A stretch of DNA of 7,375 bases, from contig JACDAK010000295.1 of the NCBI GenBank assembly GCA_013695495.1, forward strand, positions 1-7,375. Reading direction: 5' to 3'. The position numbers and the translations under genes were made by a program. Below are positions 1 to 5,875 of this stretch, piece by piece (position 1 is the first letter of the stretch; each line of letters starts with the position of its first letter). Below the pieces are notes generated by a model. That model searched no databases. It had not been told where the DNA came from and saw nothing but the letters and a program-made list of their open reading frames with translations. This DNA comes from Blastocatellia bacterium. Its GTDB lineage: Bacteria > Acidobacteriota > Blastocatellia > Pyrinomonadales > Pyrinomonadaceae.

Positions 1-36
1 CGAGACCGTCCGATTCAACCACTCTCGCACCTCTCC
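1..36 (-). tRNA. tRNA-Ser, probably anticodon CGA (5' part only, cut by window edge)
   Basis: Read on the minus strand, bases 36 to 1 give the 5' half of a class II tRNA. The acceptor strand is GGAGAGG, followed by T8 and G9. The D arm CGAG...ATCG pairs at 10-25, 11-24 and 12-23, with the G13/A22 mismatch usual in serine tRNAs, and the D loop is AGTGGTTGA. The anticodon stem ACGGT is followed by C32, T33 and then CG at positions 34-35. The third anticodon base lies outside the window. CGA (reading UCG serine codons) fits the serine-type acceptor and D arm; CGN anticodons of arginine tRNAs would not normally sit in this scaffold. The anticodon 3' strand, long variable arm, T arm and acceptor 3' strand are not visible, so pairing cannot be fully checked. 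It lies 37 bases downstream of tadA on the same strand. Confidence 0.82.
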
Positions 37-38
37 GC

Positions 39-51
39 GAATCTTAGATTC
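39..51. repeat. Short perfect inverted repeat in the tRNA leader/promoter
   Basis: GAATCT-T-AGATTC is a perfect 6-bp inverted repeat around one central base. It lies just upstream of the tRNA-Ser 5' end and overlaps the proposed -10 box. It could be a protein-binding site or a chance AT-rich palindrome; the arms are too short to decide. Confidence 0.35.
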
Positions 52-77
52 TAATGTCTTATGCCGTTAAATATCAA
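48..77 (-). promoter_or_regulatory. Candidate sigma-70 promoter of the tRNA-Ser gene
   Basis: On the minus strand there is TTGATA (77 to 72), an 18-base spacer and TAGAAT (53 to 48). Each box matches the TTGACA/TATAAT consensus at five of six positions. Transcription would begin around position 41, leaving a leader of only a few bases before the tRNA at 36, which suits a stable RNA gene. The -35 box overlaps the TGA stop of tadA (76 to 74), so the tRNA can be transcribed independently of tadA or as the tail of its transcript. The promoter is predicted from sequence alone. Confidence 0.5.
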
Positions 78-547
78 GTTGGAGCGGGCTTCGACCGCCG
101 CTCCGCAAAAAACGCCTGCATCAGCGAACGACACTCCGCTTCCATTACTCCCGGGGTGATCTCGATCCGGTGATTCAGCTGCGGGCTGTCACATAATTTA
201 AAACGGCTCGCCACCCCGCCAAATCGCTCATCCGATGCGCCGTAAACAAGCCGCCGAACACGCGCATTAACGAGCGCGCCCGCACACATCACACATGGCT
301 CGATCGTAGAATAGACCGTGACGTCCGGCAGTCGATAGTTCCCCGCAAGCTGCGCGGCCGCGCGGAGAGCCAGAATTTCTGCATGAGCGGTCGGATCAGA
401 CAACTCGATCGGCCGATTTCCGCTGACCGCCAGCAGGTCGCCCGCCGGCCCCACAACGCATGCCCCCACCGGCACTTCGCCGTTCGCGGACGCATCTTTG
501 GCCGCCGTCAGGGCGATCGTCATCCACTCTTCATCGCCGTTCGTCAT
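74..547 (-). CDS. tadA: tRNA-specific adenosine deaminase TadA
   Basis: This enzyme deaminates the wobble adenosine (A34) of tRNA-Arg(ACG) to inosine in the cytoplasm, so that one tRNA can read several CGN codons; it is usually essential in bacteria. The 157-residue product has the full cytidine/deoxycytidylate deaminase zinc signature. H55 and E57 lie in TAHAE (H55 zinc ligand, E57 proton shuttle), and C85 and C88 in EPCVMCAGA complete the zinc site. The N-terminal GEVPVGA (residues 23-29), the NRPIELSDPT stretch before the active site, and NYRL (70-73) are typical of TadA rather than of free-base or cytidine deaminases. The ATG at 547 is preferred because EEWMTIALTAAK aligns with the E. coli N-terminus; Met9 is a weaker alternative. 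No clear Shine-Dalgarno precedes it. It is transcribed divergently from the DUF2270 gene and toward the tRNA-Ser gene. Confidence 0.96.
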   Translation of the reverse strand: MTNGDEEWMTIALTAAKDASANGEVPVGACVVGPAGDLLAVSGNRPIELSDPTAHAEILALRAAAQLAGNYRLPDVTVYSTIEPCVMCAGALVNARVRRLVYGASDERFGGVASRFKLCDSPQLNHRIEITPGVMEAECRSLMQAFFAERRSKPAPT

Positions 548-572
548 TTCGTTATTTCACCGCACGAATGTC

Positions 573-601
573 TTGCAACGCAACGCCGAAAGGAATATTC
601 T
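573..601 (+). promoter_or_regulatory. Candidate promoter for the DUF2270-esterase operon
   Basis: TTGCAA (573-578), a 17-base spacer and TATTCT (596-601) lie in the divergent region between tadA and the DUF2270 gene. Each box matches the consensus at only four of six positions. Initiation near 608 would leave about 47 bases of leader before the ATG at 655. This promoter would be incompatible with the alternative TTG start at 601. No clear tadA promoter could be picked on the opposite strand. Confidence 0.28.
589..594 (+). promoter_or_regulatory. Shine-Dalgarno-like AAAGGA before an alternative TTG start
   Basis: AAAGGA lies 6 bases before a TTG at 601 that is in frame with the DUF2270 gene. 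If used, it would add 18 residues, rich in arginine, before the Met at 655. The ATG at 655 has no such site. The conserved domain begins well downstream of both, so family conservation does not decide between them. Confidence 0.25.
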
Positions 602-654
602 TGTATTTTGAGTGCAGCGCTCGCCGCCGTCGTGAACCACAATTCCTCGTTGTT

Positions 655-1590
655 ATGAAAGAGACTGTTCGGCCCGGCCCGTTTCCGGCCGACGATGATA
701 TTCATGATTCCCAAGTGCCTGACTCGTTCAAAGCATTTGCGGAAGAGGTGCGCAAGCGCAATCTGAAGCCCAAGACGTCACCCGTCACGATTCCGCAAAA
801 GCTTTCGCTCTCAGAGTTTAACACCGCGATGGTTCACTTCTATCGCGGCGAGATCCAACGGTCAAATATCTGGCGAAATCGCCTTGACGCTACGACCAAC
901 TGGGCGGTGATCACTGCCGGTGCGACGCTTTCATTCGTTTTCAGTTCGCCCGACAATCCACATTTCGCGATTCCTATAAACACGATACTAGTCTCGATCT
1001 TCCTCTTTATGGAGGCTCGCCGCTATCGTTATTACGAGGTCTGGGCTAACCGCGTTCGCGTGCTTGAGACGGGCTATTTTGCGCCGATGCTGTCACATCG
1101 CACCATCCCGCCCGATAAGGAATGGGCGGATCACATCTCTGCCGATCTAATCTCGCCGCATTTCACCATAAGCGAATGGGAGGCCGTCGGCCGCCGCCTC
1201 CGCGCGAACTATTTGTGGATCTTCATCCTGCTCGCACTTTCGTGGACACTCAAGATCTACATCCATCCTTCACCGATACCCACGGTCTCACCGGCCGACC
1301 GCGAGCGTTTCTGGCAGCTGCTGTTTGACCGTGCCCAGGTCGGTCTCGCACCCGGATGGCTCGTCATCACGATCGGCGCCGTCTTTAATCTTCTCATTTT
1401 TGTCGTGGCTTTCGGCACGCTGAAGCTCCGCGATGCTTCGAGCGAGGTGCTGCCACTCGAAAGCTTTGAGTGGCATCCGCTTAAGCAGGTTTCGGAATGG
1501 GCCGGGAGCAATTTGAAACGTCGCAACACGATAAGGCGTTCAAAAAAAGCGCGGCAGAGGATGAGGTCAGTTCATAACACGGACTCGTAA
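655..1590 (+). CDS. DUF2270 family integral membrane protein
   Basis: This is a predicted inner-membrane protein of unknown function (311 residues from the ATG at 655). The family is recognised from the conserved block FNTAMVHFYRGEIQRSN (55-71), WRNRLDATTNWAV (73-85), the charged EARRYRYYEVW (120-130) and RRLRANYLWIF (180-190). Four hydrophobic segments are visible, at about 82-98, 104-119, 185-203 and 234-256. A soluble stretch (about 125-184) separates the two helix pairs, and the C-terminal tail (about 288-305) is strongly basic. The reading frame is open further upstream to 460, but that part overlaps tadA on the other strand and reads as an arginine-rich shadow, so it was excluded. A TTG at 601 with an AAAGGA site is an alternative start. 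The stop lies 4 bases before the esterase start, which suggests co-transcription. No enzymatic motif is visible and I assign no function. Confidence 0.87.
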   Translation: MKETVRPGPFPADDDIHDSQVPDSFKAFAEEVRKRNLKPKTSPVTIPQKLSLSEFNTAMVHFYRGEIQRSNIWRNRLDATTNWAVITAGATLSFVFSSPDNPHFAIPINTILVSIFLFMEARRYRYYEVWANRVRVLETGYFAPMLSHRTIPPDKEWADHISADLISPHFTISEWEAVGRRLRANYLWIFILLALSWTLKIYIHPSPIPTVSPADRERFWQLLFDRAQVGLAPGWLVITIGAVFNLLIFVVAFGTLKLRDASSEVLPLESFEWHPLKQVSEWAGSNLKRRNTIRRSKKARQRMRSVHNTDS

Positions 1591-1594
1591 AAAT

Positions 1595-2479
1595 ATGAAA
1601 GCGATTAAAACACACATTGGGCTACTGAGTTTGCTAACAGTCTTGCTGGTCTCCAGTCTCGCGTCGGGACAGCCGGCCGTCATAAAACCGGCGATGCCCG
1701 CAAACGTTTTGACGCATCAACTCGATAGCAAACTGATGGGCCGCGAAATGCCATATCGGGTTATCCTGCCCGTCGATTACGACAAGAACAAGGACATGCG
1801 GTACCCCGTGATATACCTATTGCATGGACTGACCGGGCGTTTCAGCAACTGGACTGAGGCTAGCAAGCTCATCGAACACGCCAACGGATACCCCTTTATC
1901 ATCGTCACGCCGGAAGGCGAAAATGGATGGTACTCGGACAGCGTAACTAACGCCAATGACAAGTTTGAAAGTTACATTATCGGCGAGTTGATTCCCGAGG
2001 TGGAGACGCGTTATCGGGTACGCCAGGGCCGTGAGAGCCGCGTGATCGGGGGGCTTTCGATGGGCGGGTACGGCGCCGTCAAATTCGGACTCAAGTATCC
2101 TGACAAATTCATCCTCGCGGGAAGCTTTAGCGGCGCATTGGGTGCGGCATCACTTAGCGAGCGGACCGCCGGTCCGGCAATTGGACGTTCGCTGGACCAG
2201 ATCTTCGGAGGTGCCGACTCAGGATCGCGCAAAGCCAATGATATCTTTGCGATCATTCGCGACGTTTCGCCTGAAAAGATAAAGTCCTTGCCTTTTCTCT
2301 ATATCGACTGTGGTACCGAGGATTTCTTGTTTCAGAACAACAGAGAGTTCATTTCGCTGCTCGTCGAAAAGAAGGTCCCACACGAATTTCGCCAATTGCC
2401 GGGGGCTCACAATTGGGAATATTGGAACCGACAGGTTCAAGAATTTTTGCGAGTAGCAGAGCGGCGGCTAATCAAATAG
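1595..2479 (+). CDS. Secreted alpha/beta-hydrolase esterase (PF00756, Antigen 85/esterase D type)
   Basis: This is probably an exported carboxylester hydrolase of 294 residues. An N-terminal signal peptide is visible: K2 and K5, then a hydrophobic core at about 8-23, with likely cleavage after ASG at residue 25. The mature part has the family landmarks: YLLHGLTG (74-81, oxyanion-hole region), TPEGENGWYSDS (105-116), the nucleophile elbow GLSMGGYGA with S155, a probable acid D243 in CGTEDFLFQNN, and H272 in PGAHNWEYW. The full catalytic triad is therefore present. The same fold serves S-formylglutathione hydrolases, enterochelin-type esterases, feruloyl/acetylxylan esterases and mycolyltransferases. 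The signal peptide argues against cytoplasmic S-formylglutathione hydrolase, but the substrate cannot be told from sequence. The ATG follows the DUF2270 stop by 4 bases with no strong Shine-Dalgarno, so translation may be coupled. Confidence 0.92.
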   Translation: MKAIKTHIGLLSLLTVLLVSSLASGQPAVIKPAMPANVLTHQLDSKLMGREMPYRVILPVDYDKNKDMRYPVIYLLHGLTGRFSNWTEASKLIEHANGYPFIIVTPEGENGWYSDSVTNANDKFESYIIGELIPEVETRYRVRQGRESRVIGGLSMGGYGAVKFGLKYPDKFILAGSFSGALGAASLSERTAGPAIGRSLDQIFGGADSGSRKANDIFAIIRDVSPEKIKSLPFLYIDCGTEDFLFQNNREFISLLVEKKVPHEFRQLPGAHNWEYWNRQVQEFLRVAERRLIK

Positions 2480-2481
2480 AT

Positions 2482-2486
2482 GGAGG
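2482..2486 (+). promoter_or_regulatory. Orphan Shine-Dalgarno GGAGG before the broken gene
   Basis: GGAGG starts 2 bases after the esterase stop and lies 10 bases before a GTG at 2497. It is the clearest Shine-Dalgarno site in the window, but the GTG it serves is followed at once by TAG. It supports the view that a functional gene once began here. Confidence 0.5.
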
Positions 2487-2496
2487 CGTAAAACAA

Positions 2497-2823
2497 GTGT
2501 AGAAACAACGGCTAAAGCGATCAGCCTCGAGTGCGGTGATCTTGGTGCTCGTGGCATCGGCTGCGATGGCGCAGTCTAAAACTGACGTGAAAAGCGCGGG
2601 TGCTGCAAAGATGCTCCTTGGAAAGCATATGTTCGCGCTGCAATGGATCAGCTGGGACTATTTCGGGACTGCGACGGTTACGAACGAACGCGGGCTCTAA
2701 CAATGCACACGCGAGGTCGAATTTACGTTCAAGATAACGGGTACGCGAAAATATTGGCGGCTTCAGCAGATGGACAACCCCTGCGACGCGGTCGTGGATT
2801 ATATCGACGTCTTTTTCAGGTAA
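2497..2823 (+). pseudogene. Decayed gene for a small secreted protein
   Basis: One frame carries protein-like sequence through the whole stretch between the esterase and the M24 peptidase, but it is interrupted. It begins GTG then TAG (2500-2502). Next come 65 codons that start KQRLKR, with a hydrophobic run AVILVLVASAAMA and a Sec-type cleavage site before Q, and continue to LGKHMFALQWISWDYFGTAT. After a TAA (2698-2700), 40 more codons in the same frame include FTFKITGTRKYWRLQQMDNP and CDAVVDYIDVFF, ending at TAA 2821-2823. From memory, intact relatives are small exported proteins of unknown function with a central segment of some 50 residues between these two halves; here that segment seems deleted. 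The simplest reading is a nonsense mutation at codon 2 plus an internal deletion. A truncated product from an internal GTG/TTG (2536-2544) cannot be ruled out, but it would lack a normal signal-peptide n-region. Confidence 0.7.
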
Positions 2824-2829
2824 TCACTT

Positions 2830-4092
2830 ATGCGAACCATTCCGATTCTGCTCGTTCTCATCATCGCAACGCTGACCATTTCGGGCCAGGATGCGAAAGA
2901 AAAACGCATCGCCGACATTCAAAAGGCCCTCGTTGAGCAAGGCTTTGACGGCTGGTTGTTCTACGACTTTCGCGGCAGCGACCCACTCGCTCCGAGAATC
3001 TTGAACACGGAGCGGCTTAGCGGTTCGCGCCGGTGGTTTTACTACGTCCCCCGACAGGGTGAGCCGGTCAAGGTCGTGCATGCGATCGAACCCGGCCAGC
3101 TTGATTCGCTACCTGGGAAGAAGCTGATCTATCGCGAGTGGCAACTGCTAAAAGATCAGGTCGGCAAGGCGATGTTCGACCAGGGACGGCCAAAGGGGAC
3201 CTTTAGGATTGCGATGCAATATTCGCCGAACAACGACATCCCTTACATCTCTCGCGTCGATGCAGGGACAATTGAGATGGTGCGGTCACTCGGCGTCACC
3301 ATCGATTCAAGCGCCGACCTCGTTCAGCAGTTCGAAGCGGTTTGGACGCCCGAGCAGCTCGCGTTGCACAAAGAGGCTGCGACCAAGCTTCAGGAAACGA
3401 TCATGGAGACATTCGGCGAGATCCGCCGCCGCATAGCGGACGATATCCCGATGACTGAGATCGACATTCAGCAATGGATGATGAAGCGGCTCGGCGAAAA
3501 AGGCCTGCGCCCATCGCCGATGATCGTCGCCGTCAACGCCAACGCGGCCTCGCCGCATTATTTTCCGCGAGGTGATCGAAATTCGCCCATAAAGCGTGGC
3601 GACCTCGTGCTAATCGACAGCGTAACAAAGGTCGAAAAGCCTGGCGCTCCGACGGCTGATATTACCTATATGGGGTACATCGGCGAGACAGTGCCAGACG
3701 AATATGTGCGGATCTGGAACATTGTGTTCGAGGCACAGCAGGCAGCATTCAACTTCGTCCGCGACGCATTCCGCAACAAGCGCCCGATCACCGGAGCGCA
3801 GGTCGACGATGTGTCGCGCGGCGTTATCAGAAAGGCGGGCTACGCCGACGAGTTCCTGCATCGAACCGGCCACTCGATCGGCGAAGAAGGGCACGGTAAC
3901 GGAGCCAACATCGACAATCTCGAAACTCGCGACTCGCGCCGCCTCATCCCCGGAACCGCCTTTTCCATCGAACCCGGCATCTATTTCGCCGGCAAATTCG
4001 GCATCCGCTCCGAGATCGACGTCTACGTCTCAGAGAACGACGCGGTCGTAACTCACCCGCATCAGACGGAGATCTTCCCGATCCTAAAGTGA
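2830..4092 (+). CDS. Exported M24 family metallopeptidase (Xaa-Pro aminopeptidase-like)
   Basis: This 420-residue 'pita-bread' fold peptidase is predicted to remove N-terminal residues, typically before proline, using a two-metal centre. All five expected metal ligands are visible: D263 (LVLID), D277 (ADITYMG), H348 (RTGHSIG), E381 (SIEPGIY) and E395 (RSEIDVY). A further active-site histidine, H243, lies in SPHYFP. Residues about 24-165 form a creatinase/prolidase-type N-terminal domain (QGFDGWLFYDFRGSDPLA near its start). The first 19 residues form a signal peptide (R2, hydrophobic core 4-17, cleavage near ISG/Q), so the enzyme probably acts in the periplasm or outside the cell, unlike cytoplasmic PepP or PepQ. 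Length fits the family. The ATG follows the stop of the upstream pseudogene by 6 bases, with only a weak AGG at 2818-2820. Substrate preference is unproven; other M24 members are prolidases, creatinases or ectoine hydrolases. Confidence 0.93.
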   Translation: MRTIPILLVLIIATLTISGQDAKEKRIADIQKALVEQGFDGWLFYDFRGSDPLAPRILNTERLSGSRRWFYYVPRQGEPVKVVHAIEPGQLDSLPGKKLIYREWQLLKDQVGKAMFDQGRPKGTFRIAMQYSPNNDIPYISRVDAGTIEMVRSLGVTIDSSADLVQQFEAVWTPEQLALHKEAATKLQETIMETFGEIRRRIADDIPMTEIDIQQWMMKRLGEKGLRPSPMIVAVNANAASPHYFPRGDRNSPIKRGDLVLIDSVTKVEKPGAPTADITYMGYIGETVPDEYVRIWNIVFEAQQAAFNFVRDAFRNKRPITGAQVDDVSRGVIRKAGYADEFLHRTGHSIGEEGHGNGANIDNLETRDSRRLIPGTAFSIEPGIYFAGKFGIRSEIDVYVSENDAVVTHPHQTEIFPILK

Positions 4093-4117
4093 CGGGCTGT
4101 CAGCCGTAGAAACACAC

Positions 4118-4156
4118 AAGAGCACGGAGCGATTGTGCAGATCGCTCCGTGTTCTT
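4118..4156. terminator. Strong intergenic hairpin, possible terminator
   Basis: A 16-base arm (4118-4133) pairs with 4141-4156 around a 7-base loop, with a single G·U wobble, making it by far the strongest hairpin between genes here. It follows the M24 peptidase stop by 25 bases and precedes the suhB-like gene. No U-tract follows on the plus strand (CGCCTTCGC), and none follows on the minus strand, so it is not a textbook intrinsic terminator. It could instead be an mRNA-stabilising structure or a copy of a dispersed intergenic repeat; the flanking 'ACACAAGAGCACGGAGC' resembles the purine-rich 'aaagagcacggag' repeats seen between genes in some genomes. Confidence 0.5.
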
Positions 4157-4182
4157 CGCCTTCGCTGTGATTAAATAAAGCT

Positions 4183-4947
4183 ATGCTCAATTTCGCTATC
4201 GAAACGGCTCGCGATGCGGGCCGCATACTTTTGGAAAAGTTCGGACGCATCGACACTGTCACTAAAAAGGGCGATATCAACCTCGTGACCGAAGCAGATC
4301 TCGCCTCAGAGGCTTTGATCATCGAGCGGATAAAGTCGCATTTTCCCCGTCATTCGATCCTCGCCGAAGAAGCCGGGAACGCCGTCGTCATCGGCGGCGA
4401 AGGCGGCCACAAATGGATCATCGACCCGCTGGACGGCACGACGAATTACGCTCACGGCTATCCGTGCTTTTGCGTGACGATCGCACTCGAAAACGATGGC
4501 GAGATCGTGCTCGGCGTCACCTATGACCCGACCCGCGACGAGCTTTTCACCGCCGAAAAGGGAAAAGGCGCCGCCCTCAACGGCAAGCCGATGCGCGTTT
4601 CATCTACCGACATACTAGGCAACTCACTTCTCGTCACCGGTTTTCCTTACGACATAAAACAACGCGAAGATTTTGCACGCCACCTTACCGAGCTGCTTCT
4701 AAACTCGCGAGGCGTCCGCCGCGACGGCTCCGCCGCGCTTGATATGGCGTATGTCGCCTGCGGCCGCTTCGACGGGTTCTGGGAAGAGGGACTTAACCCG
4801 TGGGACGTCGCGGCAGGCAAGATCTTGATCGAAGAAGCCGGCGGCACCGTCACTTATTACGACGGCTCGCAATTCAGCATCTACCGCCCGCCGGTCTGCG
4901 CCAGCAACGGCCTCATCCATTCTGAAATGCTCGGTTACCTCAAATAG
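4183..4947 (+). CDS. suhB: Inositol monophosphatase family phosphatase (SuhB-like)
   Basis: This is a Mg2+-dependent phosphatase of 254 residues that likely hydrolyses myo-inositol-1-phosphate or related sugar phosphates in the cytoplasm. Both family signatures are present. WIIDPLDGTTNYAHGYP (78-94) holds metal ligands D81 and D84, and PWDVAAGKILIEEAGG (206-221) holds D208. The acidic pair in LAEEAG (E62/E63) provides the remaining metal ligand. RRDGSAALDMAYVACGRFDG (179-198) is typical of bacterial SuhB-type proteins. In E. coli SuhB also acts in rRNA transcription antitermination; whether this protein does so cannot be judged. 3'(2'),5'-bisphosphate nucleotidase (CysQ) and histidinol-phosphatase members share the fold, so the substrate is uncertain and the gene symbol is used for the family. 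No Shine-Dalgarno is evident; an AT-rich stretch (TGATTAAATAAAG, 4168-4180) lies directly before the ATG and could hold an extended -10 box for a very short leader. Confidence 0.92.
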   Translation: MLNFAIETARDAGRILLEKFGRIDTVTKKGDINLVTEADLASEALIIERIKSHFPRHSILAEEAGNAVVIGGEGGHKWIIDPLDGTTNYAHGYPCFCVTIALENDGEIVLGVTYDPTRDELFTAEKGKGAALNGKPMRVSSTDILGNSLLVTGFPYDIKQREDFARHLTELLLNSRGVRRDGSAALDMAYVACGRFDGFWEEGLNPWDVAAGKILIEEAGGTVTYYDGSQFSIYRPPVCASNGLIHSEMLGYLK

Positions 4948-5002
4948 CTGTTGCCGATAGCCCAAACTCGTGTGTTAAGCTATCCGTTCATTAGTTAACA
5001 TT

Positions 5003-5875
5003 ATGTCTTGGTTCAAGCGAGATAAACCAAAGATCGACGCGCAAGAAGTCTCCGAAGAGCGCACCGTCAAAACGGAGGGCATCTTCGTAAAATGCCCCGA
5101 GTGCGACAATTCGCTATACAAGCGCGAACTGATCGACTCGATGCAGGTCTGTACGCACTGTGGGTATCATTTTCGCATCGGCGCGCCCATGCGGCTAGAA
5201 TCTCTATTCGACGACGGGAAATACGAAAAGCTTGACGAAGAGGTCACCTCGACCGATCCACTCGGGTTCGTCGACACCAAACCCTACAAAGATCGCATTG
5301 AAGCGGCGAAGGCGTCGTCGGGACTCCCGGAGGCGATCGTCTCCGGTTCCGGGAAAGTGGGCGGACATCTCGTGTTTGCCGGTGCGATGGATATGTCTTT
5401 CATCGGCGGTTCGATGGGCTCGGCGGTGGGCGAAAAGATCACGCGGCTCATAGAACGGGGCCTCGATCAGAAAGGTGCGGTCGTCGTGTTTTCCGCATCC
5501 GGCGGTGCTCGCATGCAGGAGGGAACGCTGTCGCTGATGCAGATGGGCAAGATATCGGCGGCGCTTTCGATGCTTCACGCACAGCGGCTCCCGTTCATTT
5601 CGGTGTTGACCGACCCGACCACGGGCGGCGTTACGGCGAGTTTTGCGATGCTCGGCGACGTGATAATTGCAGAACCCAAAGCGCTTATCGGCTTCGCCGG
5701 CCCCCGAGTTATCGAACAGACCATCCGCCAAAAACTGCCCAAGGGCTTTCAGCGCAGCGAGTTCCTCCTCGAACACGGCATGGTCGACATGGTCGTAGAT
5801 CGCCGCGAAATGAAAACCGCCGTTACCCGCGTTCTCGATTTCATGATGAACAAAGAGATCGCCGCAAACGCTTGA
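5003..5875 (+). CDS. accD: Acetyl-CoA carboxylase carboxyltransferase subunit beta
   Basis: AccD pairs with AccA to move the carboxyl group from carboxybiotin to acetyl-CoA, giving malonyl-CoA, the committed step of fatty acid synthesis. The 290-residue product starts with the short basic MSWFKRDKPK seen in many AccD proteins. It then has the four-cysteine zinc ribbon: C31-x2-C34 and C50-x2-C53. The crotonase-fold carboxyltransferase domain follows, with SASGGARMQEG (164-174), DPTTGGVTASFAMLGD (204-219) and GFAGPRVIEQTI (230-241). Length is close to E. coli AccD (about 304). It stands apart from accA and accBC here, as is common. The stop overlaps the folC start by 4 bases, the same accD-folC order as in E. 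coli. The 55 bases upstream hold no clear Shine-Dalgarno; a weak TTGCCG (4951-4956) with TTAAGC (4975-4980) is the only promoter-like pair I see. Confidence 0.97.
   Translation: MSWFKRDKPKIDAQEVSEERTVKTEGIFVKCPECDNSLYKRELIDSMQVCTHCGYHFRIGAPMRLESLFDDGKYEKLDEEVTSTDPLGFVDTKPYKDRIEAAKASSGLPEAIVSGSGKVGGHLVFAGAMDMSFIGGSMGSAVGEKITRLIERGLDQKGAVVVFSASGGARMQEGTLSLMQMGKISAALSMLHAQRLPFISVLTDPTTGGVTASFAMLGDVIIAEPKALIGFAGPRVIEQTIRQKLPKGFQRSEFLLEHGMVDMVVDRREMKTAVTRVLDFMMNKEIAANA

Noticed and set aside
460..654. Upstream extension of the DUF2270 frame to an ATG at 460
   Set aside because: It would overlap tadA on the other strand by nearly 90 bases and encodes Arg/Ser-rich sequence unlike the family; the ATG at 655 (or the TTG at 601) is more likely.
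2497..2823. Stop-codon recoding (for example pyrrolysine or readthrough) in the broken gene
   Set aside because: The stops are of two kinds (TAG and TAA), one is directly after the start codon, and the central part appears to be missing. Mutation and deletion explain this more simply, and no recoding element is visible.
2643..2936. Plus-strand frame of 97 codons bridging the pseudogene and the M24 gene
   Set aside because: It is in a different frame from the protein-like pseudogene sequence, overlaps the M24 signal peptide region and has no recognisable features.
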